The position numbers and the translations under genes are program-made. Positions 34,641-46,964 of a DNA stretch of 64,000 nt are shown here, piece after piece; within the stretch, counting starts at the first letter, position 1; every line of letters starts with the position of its first letter. The notes beneath the pieces were generated by a model that was not told the origin of the DNA, made no database searches, and was given only the letters and a program-made list of their open reading frames with translations. The DNA comes from Brachypodium distachyon (lineage: Eukaryota > Streptophyta > Magnoliopsida > Poales > Poaceae). The DNA is taken from the NCBI RefSeq assembly GCF_000005505.3, contig NC_016131.3, forward strand, positions 47,167,355 through 47,231,354, written 5' to 3'.

Positions 34641-35146
34641 TCCTATCCTAATCCTAATAATAAAAGAAGGAAGATTTCCTTCGTCGTCGTCCGCCATGCA
34701 TAAATTTCCGTGCCTATCCTGATTTTCGTGTCTCTTTACACACCATCGGATCTTCCTTTTTCTATTCCCACAGCGCTGCCTTCCCGGGCCACCACCGCTG
34801 ACTCAACTGCCCGCGCAGCACCTCCCTGCGGTGACCGCTCTGGATACGCGTCGGCGCCGGATTAGATTCTCATGCAAGAGACGAGCAAAGGGGTCCAGGG
34901 CTGACCGGCGCTATCAGCGCGGTTCTTCGTGCACTGCGCCACCGCGTGCTCCGTGACCTTCTTCTGACGCCAGCCACAGCCGGCGGGCGGCTTGGACTGG
35001 GTGACATGTCCGTGGCCGCGACTACTGGCATCAGCTCCGAGATTATTTTGATTGAATGTTCAATTATATTGTTATGTTTTGTATAAACATGAATTTTCGC
35101 GTGCACATGTTTAAGAGACCGTGCTAACGCACGGGCGCTGTACTAG
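34641..35146 (+). mobile_element. Non-autonomous Helitron 2, abutting Helitron 1
   Basis: 506 bp. Starts TCctatcctaatcctaataa with 'ttccttcgtcgtcgtc' shortly after. Ends in a hairpin (ccgtgc-taac-gcacgg, 35119-35134) and ...gtaCTAG at 35146. It lies between A (34640) and T (35147), the canonical Helitron insertion site. 5' and 3' ends match Helitron 1. Confidence 0.8.
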
Positions 35147-35512
35147 TATATCATATATTTGCTTTTAAATTAAATTTTGCTGTGACATTTTGAAACTGGT
35201 CTCGTGATTAAACGGGTCACCGATAAGCTCGGCGTAGGCCGCACGCTTTCCCCTCCAATCTCTTGCGGCCCCCCAACTGCCCCCACTGCCACTACGCCCC
35301 AAAGTGAGGGACTCTCCGCATATAATTTCTCCAGAACAGCGCAGAAATCAATTTACTCGTAATTCATCCGTACTCCCTGTATCCCCACTACTCACCCACA
35401 TAAAAAGCAACTGCGCCACCCACCTACTGCAGTACTCCTCGCCCCTTCCTCTTCGCCGCTCCGCCTCCCAAGGACAGAGAGGAGAGAGACCGAGCGGGTG
35501 CGGCGGCGAGCC

Positions 35513-38500
35513 ATGGCGGGCATCGCAGCATCGCTCCCGCCCACGGCGCCGGCGCCTGCGCAACAGCAGCAGATGCAGCAGCAGCAGCAGGCCAGGGAGC
35601 AGCTGCAGAAGGCGGTGGAGATGAACGCGCAGCGCCTCAGGGCCATCGGCGAGCGCATCAGGGGCCACTTCCGCGGCGGCGCGGCCGCGCTCCCCCCCGC
35701 CGAGCTCTCCCACCTCGTCTACGCCTTCGCCAGGTACTCCCGACGACCCAGCTCCGCGCTTTCGCCGCTCCAAAATCCCCTAATCCTTAGGGTTTTATGC
35801 CCGCCGCGCCGTTTCGTGGGACGATGCCTGACTCTTTCGCATCTCTGTTTTTTTTTGGGGGGTGGGGGGGGGGGGTGCTCGCAGAGGGATCGATTACGCG
35901 CTCTCGGGCGGTGACGTGCCTAAGATGGCGCCCGAAGTACCTGACATTTTGAGAAAGGTAATTGCGTTTGTGCTCTTCCTCCACCGGACAATTTTCTCTC
36001 GTTTTCTTCTTCTTGCTCAGTCTTCTCAATTACCAGCAATTTTTTTTACTGGCCTGGCGCAACGGACATGGTAATTATCTGCTGCGGAGTTAATTGCTAG
36101 ACTAGAATTGCTCTCCTTATTAATGATTGACTGTTCGAGTGAATCACTACACCAGTTGCGAATTATGATGAAATTAATGTAGTATACAAGTGGAATGTTT
36201 TTTCCTGTAAGGGCATCGAGCGTCCGTTCTAATTATTTTGTGGAAAGGTGGTTACATTTTATGCCGCTGCAGGGAATTAAGATATGCCCAAATTTGTTGC
36301 GCACTTCTTTGTTATTAGTCTGAACTCTACCGCTGTTGACCAGGTATATCAGCTGAGGAGAGAGCCATCTATACAATCTTCTGTCATGGTACTGATCATA
36401 TCATGCAAGGTAAATTGCCCTCCATCTCAGTCATGTATGAGTAGCACTTAGGAAGTTCTCCCTAAACCAGAATACAATTACATTGAGAAACAATCCATCC
36501 CTTAATCTCCTTTCACTGTTAGGTTATTTCAAAAATTCAATCATAAACATACCTATAGACAAGAATACTTTGTCTTTCTTAGTTGCATATATGTATCAAC
36601 ACATTATTCGCTTCAACCCGCTCTGTAACAATTACCATGTAACCATTGATCCTACTCCTGTGTTAGTTTTCCTTAACTGTATAAATACATTCCATTTGGA
36701 GTTGTTTCAGGTCATTTAAAGAGTTTCGTGCATATGCTGAAATGTTATATGCCAAAGTTGCAATCGCCTTTTGAGCTTATTTTTCCAACATATTGTGTGG
36801 CTTATGCCCCACTAAAAACTCAAACTGGTAACACACTTACTGCTTTGCAGAATGCTTGTAAAAGTAAATGGTTTCAACCTGCAGATTACATTGACGTTCT
36901 CAGAATGGCTGATGAGGTGTGCATGAAATGATTTGTTTATTCTCTTGTGTTTATTGTTCGTCTTGGGTGGCGTGGCGTGGCGTGACAGTACCATATTGCC
37001 TAGTTATAATTTCTCTTGCCATGCAGCTATCTGGCAACTTCTGCACGCCCGTTAGCGAGCCACCTAATGACAGCACTGTGCTTGAAATAATTTCAACAGT
37101 AATGCCAAGGTAAGGAAGGAATCGATACTTCTCGATTTTATTTGATGACATTTATCATCAGTTTTTCATTAAAAAGAAATGACATTTACCTTCATGTTCT
37201 CTGTTGTCTAGGTGCAGGTAGATCTTAAACCAATTAGAAATTGCAAATTGGAACTAAGATCGGAAAGCCCATATTCTAGAAACATGTTTTATTGTAGATA
37301 AAAATCTTAATATTTTAAATTCAAGTTGACATGTGGATATCTCATATCCAATTTTGAAGTTTAACTTGCACATCGGTACCTGTGTGTTGCTACTTGCCAC
37401 GGACTAAAAAAAAACATGTTTCTAAAATTATATTGCTATTAATTATCGATTACCTCAGGTCGTATAATCCATATTCGTTTTCATCTCATTGATTTCTGCC
37501 AAATCAACAAGTGATGGAAAATAAAATACAAGTGACATGGTCCAAATGTGACGGACCGCCGCCACCATTTGAGTCTTTTGTAGGAGTAAAGATACGTGAA
37601 AAATACTTGAAGTATACTATTTACATATGAAATTCAAAATTTTAGCTTAGGGCAGGGATATTTCAGGTTTATTAGCTACTACCTCCGTTCCAAAATATAA
37701 GATGTACTAGCTTTGTCCCAAGTCGAACTTTCTTAAACTTTGACCAAGTCTATAGGAAATTATACTAACATCTACAATGTCAGATAAGTATAGTATGAGG
37801 ATATTTATCATGACGTATTTGCTAAATCTAATTTAGAGTTGTACTACTTAGGACAAAGCTAGAACATCTTAGTATCTTACATTTAGGAACGGAGGGAGTG
37901 TTAAATTCAGATTTATAATCTTCGTTTTCAATTATTCAGGTTTATATTCAAAATAAGTGTTTGAACTCATTTGATTATAATATGAACAACCTGAGTCATT
38001 CATTAGTTTTGTTGGGCATCTTATACTTTTTTAATATGATCCTGATTGTAGGTATTATCCTAAGTTGAAGTTTGACCGTCTAATCATTTCATTGGAAGCA
38101 AAGGTGTGCAAATTTTTCCTGATAAAAGTTGACCGACATTTTCTAATTACCATGGCAGTTTTTTGTGCATTTTTAATCCTCATATGGGAGGACATATATA
38201 GATGAACAATGATGGTTTGTCTCATAACTGTATCCTTGATTTTGTGTCTCTACTTGCAGGCTGGGTATGATATTTTGATGGCTGACTTCTTTATTCATAG
38301 AAATCTACCTAAAAATGAAAAGATTGTAAGTATTGTTCCAGGTCAAATATTTATTCTATCCATTTCCAGTATTGTTACTGAGATTATTGTTTCAGCAAGT
38401 GTTAATGCTATTTAAACTGCTCATGTGCTGTTTCTTTTTTGTTTAGTTATTGTACTATTGACTTCATTACCTGGTTTTCTGTTGAGTTTCTTGACCAAAA

Positions 38501-41500
38501 GGATATACTATGTTAACATAGTGCAACCCTCTTGGATGTTTGTACAATGTTTGACATTATGTTCTGTTTGCATCTATAAGTTGTGCATATCTTGCAATTG
38601 ACTGCATATTAGGCAACTGAACCTTGGCCAGTTTGTTGTTTCGCTGCACACTCTGTTCCTGGCACCTAAACATGTTCTGAATTGAAATCAATTTGTTGGT
38701 CCTGATACCTCTTTTGAAGTATAGTAGTCATAAGAGTTCTGGAGCATATTTCTTAACATTGATCTGTCAACAATAACTAAAGGTTGACTATACTCTGCTG
38801 ATTTATGTGCCTTTAGTGTTTGAATATGAGTGACACCGTCATAGCAGCAGTTTGGTTGCATTTCCTGAATATGAGTGAGGGATCAGATATGAGTGACAGT
38901 CATAGCAGCAGTTCGGTAGCATTTCATGATTATGTATTATAATTCACATACTTGCTGATTTTATTTCTGCATGTCATTGTTTCATGATGCTGTATCAGAT
39001 AAATTCATTGTTTTTTTTATCTTCTGCAGAGTTTAATTGTTGTCCAAAAGGAAAATTTAGGTGTCTCATCGTGCATCACAAACCCACCGCATGTCAGGTG
39101 CATCACTTTCGTTGCTTTGATGATTGTCAATGTTAAGCCAAAAAACACGACTGATGTTTTTATGTTTCAGTTTTTTAGTAAATGGAAAAGGCGTGGACAA
39201 AAGGACTAATGTTTCACAGGTTAGCACCATCCTTGCCTTCTACTTGCTGCCATTTTCTTTTGCATTGACCCCAGAGCCTTGTGCAACCTGTGGACTGGTT
39301 AATCTTCATTTGTTGAACAAGCTGAGTTCATGCCTTTCACACAACTGACAGGAAACAGGACCCCAGTTCCCCACTGATATCACCAAGATGCTAAAATTTG
39401 GTGCGAACATCTTACAAGCTGTTGGATATTTTAATGGTATGTTTGGTGATGATGTCTCCTCCTGCTGTTCTTCCATTTCTTCTCCAGAAGCACACATCAA
39501 ATTTATCATATGCTGACTTGGCTTTGTTTTGCAGCTAGCTACATTATAGCTGTAGCATTTGTGAACAGTTTGACATCGTTTGATGCTCCCAAACTTGATG
39601 ACTATGCCCAACCAGTCACAATAGATGTTCCTGGTAGGTGATTAACTTTAATCCTTTCAGTGTGGAATGCATGTTCATTATGTTCCATGTTATGCTTTGC
39701 CAACTGTGAATGGAAATTTTTTGTTGTTACACCTCTTGAATTTCATGTAGATTCAGATGTACTTGAAGGGCCATCAAAAGTTTCCCTGAAGTGCCCCATA
39801 AGGTACTGTCTGCCATTCTTCGTGACATCTACTTTTCTTTATGTGGTTTCACCTTTGAACTATCCTATATTGATGAAACTTGCGGGTCTTTCATAATCCT
39901 ATTATGTTGTATGCATATAATTAGTGCATGTTCTCATGTGAGCTCTTGCATTTAAAACGACAAAGAACCTCTACACAAAGTATTACCCCTCGGTTCCATA
40001 ATATAAAGCGTATAAGATTTCGTCAAGACAAGGCTTTGACTAACAATTAATAATCTATTAATATGTAGCTTGTAAGATATAAAACCACAACTTTTAGTAT
40101 GTGCTTTTGATAAGGAATCTGGCGATACCAATTTCTTGTCATATAAACCACATTTTATCATAGTAATTCTTGGTCAAAACCTTGTCTTAACGAAACCTTG
40201 TATGCTTTATATTATGGAACGGAGGGAGTACATTCAGGTTTGTCCTAAGTCAAACTTATGTAAGTTTGACCAACCTTTATAGAAAAATATACAAAGGTTT
40301 ACAACACCAAATTAGCATAATTGTATCCATCATGAAATATGTGTTTGTATTGCATTTATTTGGTATCGTAGATGTTGATTTTTTTTATATAAATCTAGTC
40401 AGACTTCTACATTTTTATATAGACCTAGATGTGGTACTATTTAGAAACGGAGGAGTCTTTCTTAACATCTGCATTAATTAATAATGTCCTGTGCCTGGTT
40501 GCCAATTTAGAAGTTGCAATAGCTAATAGGTAATCATATCATGCGTATGTGACTATCTGACAATGCCCCTTCTCAATTTTAAGCATTTATTCACCATATG
40601 ATGACTACTCGTATAGTTCATGTGGTTGTCTAGACTGCCAATATTTGGGTAACTTTTCGAATTGGTTTCTGAAATTCAATCCACTTATTTATACACGTTT
40701 GAATGGAAAATGCTTATGAGCTGGAACATGGAAATGTTTGTTGCTTTTCTTCTTGCAGTTTTAGGCGCATAAAAACCCCAATTAAAGGGCGTCTATGCAA
40801 ACACTACCAGGTATAAATTTTATCTGTTAATTTGTATTCATGGTTGAGCTTTTTCCCTTTGTAATTTTTCTTAACACAGCCTGTATTGTTTAGTGTTTTG
40901 ATTATGATAATTACATGGATATGAACTTGAGGAAACCGAACTGGCGCTGTCCATGTTGTAATACTCCTTCCAATTTCCTTGACCTACGAATTGATCAGAA
41001 GATGGCCAAGGCAAGTCGTATAATGTATATGTGCGTATATTCATGTCATTATGTTTTTAATGTGACTGATCTCATTTTTCTTTCAGGTATTACAAGAGAT
41101 GGGAGATGATATCATTAATGTTCTTCTATTCCCTGATGGATCTTGGAAAGTTGATTCAGTTCATGACGAGAAATCAGATAGACATGCAGCTCATACAGTT
41201 CAGCAGAATGGGGATGCTGTAGAAACTGATGCAACTCCTTCCGATGTCATAGACCTGATAAACAGAGATGATGATGGTGATCTGCCTATGAGGTCGGCTT
41301 CTACTTCAGAAGATATGAAACCTCTGTTGAATAGCCAAGATTTATCTGTGGCTGACTATCTTCTGGATTTGCCTATAAGCACGTCTGCTCAGTCAGAAGA
41401 TCTACATGTAGGTGGACATAACAGATGTAGCACCGGAACTTCGACTTCTGGCCAAAATCCTTTACTATCGTCTGCTGGTGGACCCGTACCTAGTTCTTAT

Positions 41501-42725
41501 GGGACCTTGGAGTCTATTCTGCCTAGAGATATCCTGCAAGCGCAACCTGTTACGACAGATACCGCCTCTCCTTTTCAAATCTCCAATTCAACATTTGCCA
41601 TGCAGCAATTTTCACAAGGACCATACCCCACTATGATGCAGATGCAACCACGGATAGATTCTTTACTTGCATCAGAAGTAGCACGGCCTCCTGTACCTAG
41701 AAATGTCAGGAGAGAACCTGTAGCAGTCCAGGCTCTGGCAGTGCCCTCACATAATTCATCTAGAAGGGTCCAGCCAAATGTCTCGTATTGGCCACCTACT
41801 CCTCACACCCTGCAATCCAGTGCAGCTTCTTCAAACTACCAAGCACACCATGTGCCAAATGCAGACAGCATCATCACATCGATGATTAGTGGTGTTGGGC
41901 CACTCTCAAGAGCTCCTGATGGTGCCTCATTCTTGCATCTACAGTCAACACAACAGGTAATAGTCTTTTGAAGTTAACATGGCATGATATTTTTACCAGC
42001 ATAGGGTAGCATTGCGTTATTTTATCTTACAATAGGATCACCATATGATTGTATCTGCTTGGGCACCAGCACCTAAAAGATTGACGTAGTGGAGTACCAG
42101 TACTGTTGACTGCCAACTCAGGGCAGCCAGTTGCAGCTTCTTAACACAACAAACTAGCACTAATCCCTTAAAACTTATATTAACAAACATTTAATGACAT
42201 GGTTATAAATATTGGCAGGACATGCGCCGGGTAATGGGTCTTGCTGCACCACCTCTCATGGGTACAAGACCTGCAGCAGGAGGCCGAGGACAGGGCAGAG
42301 GTGCTAATGCTGCCTATGGAACTCCCTTTTCCCAACAACATCAGAGCTTTGATCAGAGACAGTTGAACAATCGAATGGGCCAGATGATTACCCAACTAGG
42401 CGGTGCAGTTAGCCAGGCCCTGACGAACTATCACTACGCACCCCAGCAAAGCCAGGCAATGAGATCACAAGTTGTGTCCCGACCAGCAACTCCGCAGGCA
42501 CAGCCGCGTGTGCAGTCTCCCGGTCTAGCATCCGCTGTTACCACTCCTGCCACGCCCCTCGTCGAAGCTTCTGATCTCCAGGATCTTCAGATGGACCCGA
42601 ACTGGCAGCCCACAGGGCAGATGCGGGGGAGTCTGGTAGGTTCTGCCTATGATCAGGCCCTGGACCGTTATTTGAACTCTGGCGGCAGTCAGCGGACAGG
42701 TCAGGCTCGGCCACCTGGCAGGTAA
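35513..42725 (+). CDS. PIAL: PIAL-type SP-RING (MIZ) SUMO-protein ligase
   Basis: Sixteen exons: 35513-35733, 35885-35957, 36344-36409, 36851-36916, 37027-37109, 38052-38103, 38260-38325, 39030-39097, 39171-39219, 39352-39436, 39535-39633, 39751-39802, 40759-40810, 40894-41010, 41087-41956 and 42219-42725. Phases agree throughout, giving 841 residues. The SP-RING is split over three exons, with KTPIKGRLCKHYQ, C345, then NWRCPCCN; zinc ligands C340, H342, C363 and C366 are present. PIAL proteins act as E4-type SUMO ligases that extend SUMO chains and, with MOM1, in transcriptional silencing. The N-terminus has Gln runs; the C-terminal third is Gln/Pro/Ser-rich and probably disordered. The intron after 41010 uses a GC donor. 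Introns host several MITEs. Confidence 0.9.
37678..37900. mobile_element. Stowaway/Tc1-type MITE in a PIAL intron
   Basis: 'ctacctccgttccaaaat' at the left and 'aggaacggagggag' at the right are inverted, with internal complementary 'actagctttgtcc' / 'ggacaaagct'. Length about 223 bp. Confidence 0.8.
38822..38930 (+). repeat. Direct duplication in a PIAL intron
   Basis: Two copies of a unit of about 45 bp containing 'gtcatagcagcagtt' and 'gcattt', near 38822 and 38888, separated by about 20 bp. Confidence 0.7.
39983..40230. mobile_element. Stowaway-type MITE in a PIAL intron
   Basis: 'cggttccataatataaagc' at the left is mirrored by 'gctttatattatggaacgg' and 'agggag-TA' at the right, with further pairing of 'cgtcaagacaaggc' to 'ccttgtcttaacg'. 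Length 248 bp. Confidence 0.85.
40231..40457. mobile_element. Degenerate MITE directly adjoining the previous one
   Basis: Begins with 'caggtttgtcctaagtcaaac' and ends with 'agaaacggagga'. The body is that of another ctccctccg-type element (compare 37678-37900) whose left end has been lost or overwritten. Confidence 0.5.
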
Positions 42726-43875
42726 AAGTCAGGTGCTGCGGGGAGCCCTGGACTGAGTAGATAACATGTTAATCACCTTCTGCGTCTGACTCTGAACCTC
42801 TCATCCACCGTACTAGATATGTAAGTTTTTAATTATTAATCTATGTTAGGTTGCTGATGCAGGGACTAGGACCTTTTGGTATGGAGCATTAGCTACATGA
42901 TTTTTCTTTTGTTATATGTCACCTTGCTCGGATTATAATTTTGTAAGTACATTTCTATGCTGGGTTGTGCATGCCTGACGACTGGAGGAGAGCTACCCTT
43001 TTGGGAGTTGTGACTTAGAACTTGGATAATTGTCGAAACACTCGCGCCGTTTCGTTGAAACACGATATAACTCATAAATTGTAGATCCACTGCCTAACTT
43101 GTACTGCGGTTGAAGTATACTCTGGGAAAAACATTGGCTGGCCCCTCTTAAACTGTACTCCATTCGTTCCGAAATATGGGCGCCTAACTTTTATTGACTG
43201 ACAAATTTTCTGAAATTTGACCAACTACATAACAAAAGGGAAAGTTCACCAACGTATCAACTGTACACCTCAGTGGAGAGATCAAACCATAGATAAGGAG
43301 AGAGGAGAGAGAAATCGAGTAGAGAGAGAGGAGAGAGAAAGACATGGCTGAGATACATGGCGCCAACGCATGGTTCGGGGATGTGGTGGCTCCACATGAC
43401 CGAGAAACATGGTGGCTCCACAAGGTCGAGAAACAAGACGCCGCCACATGGAGAAGAGATATGGCACCGCCATGTGTGTGAGAGCGAGAGATATTGTTGT
43501 AAGATTTTCAAATCCTATAAAGTTTAATGGTCAACAAAAGTTGCACGGAGTTAATAATTTCTAACACTTAATTTGATGCATCGGGACAAACAAAATGTAG
43601 CTTAATTTGTTCCGGGATGCAAAAATTAATTTACCCCTGCTGCTTAGGAAAAGAGAAGTCGGTCAACCATATGTGTGTCCCTCTTGATACGTTGGTTGTG
43701 CTTTGGTGATGCGCTGTACCTATCAAGTGGCCTTTTCTTTTACGCGGTATGACTGAGAATATTGACCAAATATCAAACTTTGAATGGAGGACGCGGACTT
43801 GTTTTGTTTGGCGCTTGCTTCAGCACTATATTTCATAACCCATCCCTGAGAGAAAGGTGCCTTGTTGATTGCACC
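42726..43875. other. PIAL 3' region and intergenic DNA; MITE-like block 43158-43555
   Basis: A 'cgttccgaaatatgggcgcc...aaatttgacc' left end and a 'ggtcaacaaaagttgcacgg' right end suggest a degraded MITE carrying a GA-rich and 'gccacatg'-repeat interior (about 43290-43490). Frames here are repeat-driven. 43762-43875 is open in frame with the downstream receptor kinase but precedes its signal peptide. Confidence 0.4.
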
Positions 43876-45831
43876 ATGCTGCCACGTTCCCTACTACTAT
43901 GTGTCTTCTTCCTCCTCGTCACCTCTGCGTCCTACCCCAACAATGGTTTCACCTACAACGATTTCTCTTCTAGCATGCTCCGGCTTGATGGTGTAGCTTC
44001 AATAACAAGCAAAGCTCTTAAGCTAACCGATGGCGCTCCCCAGAAGGTAGGGCGTGCTTTCTATGGACGCCGGTTGGACTCTATTTCCTCATTCTCGACA
44101 ACCTTCGTGTTCGTCATCACTAGCCAGTATAGTGATTTGAGCAGTCATGGCCTTGCCTTTACGCTTTCTGCCACGACGGACTCTTTGTTGGATGCCCTCC
44201 CATCTCAGTTCTTGGGCATGTTCAACGACGAAAACGTCGGTAATACAACAAACCAACTCTTTGCTGTTGAGCTTGATACCATAATTAATAGTGAATTCAG
44301 GGACCTTGATGATAACCATGTTGGAATCGATGTAAACAACTTGGTTTCTATCAGTTCCCATACAGCTGGTTACTACACCTCAAACGACACGTTTTCTCCC
44401 TTGAGGCTTGCTAGCGGTGAACCGATGCAAGTATGGGTAGACTATGATGCCAATTCACATCAGGTGAATGTCAGTTTAGCACCTTACTTGGAGCGGAAGC
44501 CTGAACGCCCACTGCTATCAAGCATTGTCAATCTCACATCTGTGTTGCCAAGGTCAGTCTATGTTGGCTTTGCTTCGGCAACTGGCCTTTTAAGGTGCAT
44601 ACACCAAATTATTGGCTGGAGTTTCAATCCAAACGGGGCGGCTACACCACTTGACTACTCAGTGTTGTCTGAAGTTATAAAGGATGTTCGTAGGGAAGCA
44701 CAAAGTCACCCAGATACCTCCAGGCACATTCTTTTACCGATTACTATCATGTCAGTGTTCATTGTGCTTGTTATGCTTGTTGCTCTTTATATTTATATGA
44801 AGAAGGCAAGGAAAAGTGGTGAGTGGGAAATCGATTGTGGGTCTCCATCTTTCACATATAAAGATCTAGTGAGGGCAACCAGCGGTTTCAGTGATAGGAT
44901 GCTACTAGGGAAAGGAGGATTTGGAAAGGTTTACAAAGGGATGCTACAAACCTCCAGTCAAAATGTCGCGATCAAGCGGATTTCACCAGATTCAAAGCAA
45001 GGGATGAAGGAATTTATAGCTGAGATAACTATTCTTGGTCATCTCCGCCATCGCAATCTTGTCCAGTTGCTCGGTTATTGTCGTCACAAAAATGAGCTTC
45101 TTATAGTTTATGATTATATGCCAAATGGTAGTCTCGACAGAGTTTTGCATGGTCAAGGTAATCAGACCATAGATTGGGTACATAGATTTAACATTATAAA
45201 AGGTATTGCATCTGGTCTTCTCTATCTCCATGAGGATTGGGAGAAAGTTGTCATCCATCGAGACATCAAGGCGAGCAATGTTCTCCTTGATAACAAAATG
45301 ACTGGAAGACTTGGTGATTTCGGTCTTGCGAGATTGCACAACCATGGAACAGACGCCCACACCACGCATTTGGCTGGCACCTGGGGTTACATTGCTCCTG
45401 AGCTAGCCAGGCTAGGAAGAGCAACCAAGGCAACTGATGTTTTTGCATTCGGGGTGTTCATGCTGGAGGTTGCTTGTGGGAGGCATCCAATAGAAGTGAA
45501 TAATTATGGCGAGCCGATGCTGCTAACAGATTGGGTGATCGATGCATGGGAGAGTGGTTCAGTCCTCAAAACTGTAGACCCAAAATTAGAAGATTATGTC
45601 AAGGAGGAGGCAGAGTTAGTACTAAAGCTTGGCCTGCTATGCTCACATTCAGTACACAGTGCTAGGCCATGCATGCGCCTAGTTATGCAATACCTTGTAA
45701 AGGATGTGTTACTCCCAGATTTCAAAGCAAGCTTTTTAAGCCTTACTATCAAGGATGAAGACTTCGATCAGCATATCCTTTCATGCAATTCTGTGGCGAC
45801 GACCATGACCGGTCTTTCTGGAGGAAGATAA
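43876..45831 (+). CDS. L-type lectin receptor-like kinase
   Basis: A single-exon gene of 651 residues from the chosen ATG. An in-frame Met 38 codons upstream (43762) exists, but MLPRSLLLCVFFLLVTSAS is a clean signal peptide start. A legume-type lectin domain spans about 24-270 (FTYNDFSSSMLRLDG, FAVELDTIINSEF, HVGIDVNNL). One membrane helix lies at about 285-308. The kinase has LGKGGFGKVYKG (344-355), VAIKR, HRDIKASNVLL (H461), DFGLARL and GTWGYIAPE. It is an RD kinase with all catalytic residues. Family role: plasma-membrane receptors in defence and wall sensing; the ligand is unknown. In several legume-lectin contact positions I could not judge carbohydrate binding. Confidence 0.92.
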   Translation: MLPRSLLLCVFFLLVTSASYPNNGFTYNDFSSSMLRLDGVASITSKALKLTDGAPQKVGRAFYGRRLDSISSFSTTFVFVITSQYSDLSSHGLAFTLSATTDSLLDALPSQFLGMFNDENVGNTTNQLFAVELDTIINSEFRDLDDNHVGIDVNNLVSISSHTAGYYTSNDTFSPLRLASGEPMQVWVDYDANSHQVNVSLAPYLERKPERPLLSSIVNLTSVLPRSVYVGFASATGLLRCIHQIIGWSFNPNGAATPLDYSVLSEVIKDVRREAQSHPDTSRHILLPITIMSVFIVLVMLVALYIYMKKARKSGEWEIDCGSPSFTYKDLVRATSGFSDRMLLGKGGFGKVYKGMLQTSSQNVAIKRISPDSKQGMKEFIAEITILGHLRHRNLVQLLGYCRHKNELLIVYDYMPNGSLDRVLHGQGNQTIDWVHRFNIIKGIASGLLYLHEDWEKVVIHRDIKASNVLLDNKMTGRLGDFGLARLHNHGTDAHTTHLAGTWGYIAPELARLGRATKATDVFAFGVFMLEVACGRHPIEVNNYGEPMLLTDWVIDAWESGSVLKTVDPKLEDYVKEEAELVLKLGLLCSHSVHSARPCMRLVMQYLVKDVLLPDFKASFLSLTIKDEDFDQHILSCNSVATTMTGLSGGR

Positions 45832-45950
45832 TACATAATTACTTGTTGCCAAAATCTATGGGGATACTCTGTTTTTCTGTTGTAGGGTTTTCATATGAAG
45901 GGATGGGTTACTCTTGAAACCCATATGTAGTCATGTACTGTTTTATTTTT

Positions 45951-46751
45951 GAGTAAAATGCACCGCAGGTCCTATAACTATTGGAGGTGTGTCAAGTGAG
46001 TCCTAATTCTTTAAAAGTGCATATCTGGGCCCCAATTCTTTTTAAGTTGTTCACCAGCGGTACTAAACGAGGCTGAGCCATTGTTGACCGGACAAGTGGC
46101 AAGTTGACTGCCACGCTGGCTAACTATCAGGTTGTGGAAATTGCAAACCGGTGCGAAATCAGCAAAACAACCCGGTGATTCGGGCACTTGTAAATTTGTA
46201 GAACACTCTGTCTGGGTTCATCTCTAGTTGAGACACAAGACGAAGCACAATTGTGATTTGGCAGCAAGGGCACTTCACCAATGGCAACGGCGGCGGTGGC
46301 AGGCGAGCTTCTGCGGTCGGTTGTGGGGGCTGCAGTAGTGGAGGGGTGCCCTTCTTCTTGCCCCACTTCCCCGCCGCAGCGGAGGAACTTGCGGTCGTCA
46401 TCCATCGACCCAGACATGGAGGCGGGCTGGCAGGAGATGCTGGGGGCGACGCATAATCAATAGGAGGAAAAGCAAGAAGAATGAGAGAGATGTAATTTGC
46501 CAACCTCAGTCTCCATTCTTTATAAGGGGATTTCTGCAAATTTTCAGACAACCGGAACGGTGAGAAAACTCCCAACCACCGACCCTTGGCCAACGTGGCA
46601 GCGGTCAACTTTCCACCTGCCCGGTCAGCAACAGCTCGGCCTCGTTTAGGACCACGGGTGAACAACTTAGGGTCAAGATATGCACTTTTAAAAAATTAGG
46701 ACTCACTTGACACACCTCCAATAGTTATAGGACCTGCGGTGCATTTTACCC
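45951..46751. mobile_element. Non-autonomous MULE with ~130-bp TIRs (family B, copy 2)
   Basis: Starts gagtaaaatgcaccgcagg and ends with the inverted copy (cctgcggtgcattttaccc). It is flanked by a perfect 9-bp duplication TTTATTTTT (45942-45950 and 46752-46760). 801 bp long, with a short GC-rich interior and no transposase. The termini match the 8271-9850 element. Confidence 0.9.
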
Positions 46752-46892
46752 TTTATTTTTTTATCTACCGGGTACGGATAAAGTTGTATAATTGATTTGT
46801 TGTTGATATGGCCAGGGTTCTAAATGCTCCAAATCTTAGCAAGCGATCTGATCCCATACTCGATCTCATAGATCCCTATAGAATTCTGTGGA

Positions 46893-46964
46893 AAGCCGTA
46901 TTCGATGAAAGTCGTATGTACGGCTTGGAGGGAGATCTTTCCTATCTTTCGAGATCCACCCTAC
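46893..46964 (+). ncRNA. Group II intron domains V and VI (rps12 intron, plastid-derived fragment)
   Basis: Domain V hairpin: agccgtattcgatgaaag pairs with gtcgtatgtacggctt. Domain VI follows (ggagggagatc...ccaccctac), ending in the AY (AC) of a group II 3' splice site. Upstream domains I-IV are absent, so it cannot splice. Confidence 0.8.

Noticed and set aside
43762..43875. Upstream in-frame start of the L-type lectin kinase
   Set aside because: The 38 extra residues are not signal-like and would bury the clear signal peptide that starts at 43876.
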